5,554 nucleotides of DNA from Pseudomonadota bacterium. GTDB lineage: Bacteria; Pseudomonadota; Gammaproteobacteria; Pseudomonadales; Azotimanducaceae. A model generated the notes under the pieces. It had not been told where the DNA came from, did no database searches, and was given only the letters and a program-made list of their open reading frames with translations. This document shows positions 4,429-5,554 of the stretch, piece by piece. Each line of letters begins with the position of its first letter. Within the stretch, counting starts at the first letter, position 1. The stretch lies in the NCBI GenBank assembly GCA_027621895.1, contig JAQCAK010000153.1, positions 1 to 5,554 on the forward strand, given 5' to 3'. Position numbers and translations under genes: made by a program.

Positions 4429-5554
4429 ATGGCCAAGGTTTTTATCAAAACGCACGGCTGCCAGATGAATGAGTACGACTCATCCAAAATGGTAGACATA
4501 TTGAGCGCTTCTCACGGCTATGAGCTCACGGACGATGAATCCGAGGCGGACCTGCTGCTGCTCAATACCTGCTCCGTGCGCGAAAAGGCCCAGGAAAAGG
4601 TCTTCCACCAACTGGGTCGATGGAAACAGCTTAAATCCGAGAAGCCTGGACTGCAGATTGGTGTCGGGGGTTGCGTGGCCAGCCAGGAAGGGGATGCCAT
4701 CACAAAGCGGGCGCCTTACGTGGATGTGATTTTTGGCCCGCAGACACTGCATCGACTGCCGGAAATGATCGAGGAAGCCGCGCAGTCTCGCCAGCCGCAG
4801 GTTGATATCAGCTTTCCTGAAATCGAGAAGTTTGACCGGTTGCCCGAACCCCGGGTTGAGGGTCCGACGGCGTTCGTATCCATCATGGAAGGATGCAGCA
4901 AATACTGCTCTTTCTGCGTGGTGCCTTATACCCGTGGCGAGGAAGTCAGTCGACCACTGATGGACGTGCTGCGTGAAATCTACCAGCTGGCCGAAAAAGG
5001 CGTCAGGGAAGTCAATCTGCTGGGACAGAACGTCAATGCCTATCGTGGACCGATTGAAGGTGATGCCGCCGGCAGGGTGGCAGACCTCGCCTATCTCATC
5101 ACCATGGTCGCTGAAATCGACGGTATCGATCGTATTCGCTACACCACGTCCCACCCACTTGAGTTCAGCGATTCCCTCATTGATGTCTATGCGGAAGTGC
5201 CGGAACTCGTTAACCATCTGCACCTGCCGGTGCAGAGTGGCTCTGACCGCATCCTGGCGCGGATGAAGCGCGGGTACACGGCGCTGGAATACAAGTCCCG
5301 GATCAGGCGGCTGCGTACGATTCGTCCTGATATCAGTCTCTCCAGTGACTTCATTATCGGCTTTCCCGGTGAAACCGACGCGGACTTCGAGGCCACGATG
5401 AAACTGATTGAAGACGTCGGCTTTGACCATTCATTCAGCTTCATCTACAGCGCACGCCCCGGCACCCCGGCGGCCGATCTGCCGGATGAAACGCCCATGT
5501 CGGTCAAGAAGGAGCGACTGGCGGTGCTGCAGGCGAGGCTCCAGGGACAGGCCA
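4429..5554 (+). CDS. miaB: tRNA-2-methylthio-N6-dimethylallyladenosine synthase MiaB (3' end outside window)
   Basis: The frame is open from the ATG at 4429 to the end of the window, giving 375 residues of an expected 440-470. The enzyme is a radical-SAM methylthiotransferase that converts i6A37 to ms2i6A37 next to the anticodon of tRNAs reading codons that begin with U. The N-terminal methylthiotransferase domain has its three cluster cysteines at Cys11 (KTHGCQMN), Cys48 (NTCSVREKA) and Cys82 (GGCVA). The radical-SAM cluster motif CSKYCSFC supplies Cys156, Cys160 and Cys163, followed by [12 protein letters not shown]. Further family blocks are [39 protein letters not shown] and [13 protein letters not shown], matching MiaB rather than RimO. 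The TRAM RNA-binding domain lies beyond the window. The stop at 4405-4407 in the same frame excludes an earlier start. There is no SD, but a good promoter sits about 40-65 nt upstream. Confidence 0.97.
   Translation, partial: MAKVFIKTHGCQMNEYDSSKMVDILSASHGYELTDDESEADLLLLNTCSVREKAQEKVFHQLGRWKQLKSEKPGLQIGVGGCVASQEGDAITKRAPYVDVIFGPQTLHRLPEMIEEAAQSRQPQVDISFPEIEKFDRLPEPRVEGPTAFVSIMEGCSKYCSFCVVPYTRGEEVSRPLMDVLREIYQLAEKGVREVNLLGQNVNAYRGPIEGDAAGRVADLAYLITMVAEIDGIDRIRYTTSHPLEFSDSLIDVYAEVPELVNHLHLPVQSGSDRILARMKRGYTALEYKSRIRRLRTIRPDISLSSDFIIGFPGETDADFEATMKLIEDVGFDHSFSFIYSARPGTPAADLPDETPMSVKKERLAVLQARLQGQA

Noticed and set aside
4356..4475. Possible leader peptide before miaB, starting at the ATG at 4356
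   Set aside because: The ATG lies upstream of the -35 element of the miaB promoter, so the predicted miaB transcript does not include it, and it has no SD or amino-acid run typical of attenuators.
4480..5430. 316-codon open frame on the minus strand
   Set aside because: It is antisense to miaB, whose protein matches the family along its whole visible length. The minus-strand product has no recognisable domain and is rich in Phe, His and Arg, as expected of a shadow frame.
1..5554. tRNA or rRNA genes, CRISPR arrays, insertion sequences, toxin-antitoxin or phage-defence genes
   Set aside because: I looked on both strands for repeats, terminal inverted repeats, tRNA-like cloverleaf ends and recognisable proteins of these kinds and found none; nearly the whole window is taken up by the seven genes listed.

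Overview
The window looks like ordinary chromosomal DNA of a gammaproteobacterium. The support is a DUF1820 gene divergent from miaB, a stand-alone folK, a moderately high GC content, dense packing with overlapping genes, and an ABC-transport-linked GldG/DUF4340 pair. Genus and species cannot be read from this sequence. I see no RNA gene, CRISPR array, insertion sequence, phage gene or attachment site.

Left block, + strand (1-2023): the C-terminal end of a GldG-family membrane protein, a DUF4340 membrane-anchored protein, and a crotonase-superfamily enzyme. Each start overlaps the preceding stop (4 nt, then 14 nt), so they form a tight, translationally coupled operon. The first two are the usual extracytoplasmic partners of an ABC-2-type exporter whose ATPase and permease would lie before base 1. 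The crotonase is a metabolic addition to that unit.

Middle block, - strand (2020-3377): a zinc-dependent alcohol dehydrogenase followed 38 nt later by a 74-residue stand-alone biotin carrier protein. The carrier ends convergently with the crotonase, the two TAG stops sharing one CTAG palindrome. Crotonase, alcohol dehydrogenase and biotin carrier together suggest acyl-CoA or alcohol/aldehyde catabolism, but no carboxylase, ligase or transporter is present to name the pathway.

Right block: folK (+, 3451-3963; folate biosynthesis) starts 73 nt from the divergent dehydrogenase. It overlaps convergently by 26 nt with a DUF1820 gene (-, 3938-4273). A 155-nt divergent intergenic region follows, with a good sigma70 promoter and a small leader hairpin in front of miaB (+, from 4429), the tRNA ms2i6A methylthiotransferase gene. 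miaB runs off the right edge of the window and lacks its TRAM domain here.

No obviously new system is visible. The points most worth a second look are the orphan biotin carrier beside an alcohol dehydrogenase, the crotonase lacking one of the two classical hydratase glutamates, the SD-less miaB leader with a hairpin next to the start codon, and a cluster of AGATCT palindromes inside the DUF1820 gene.
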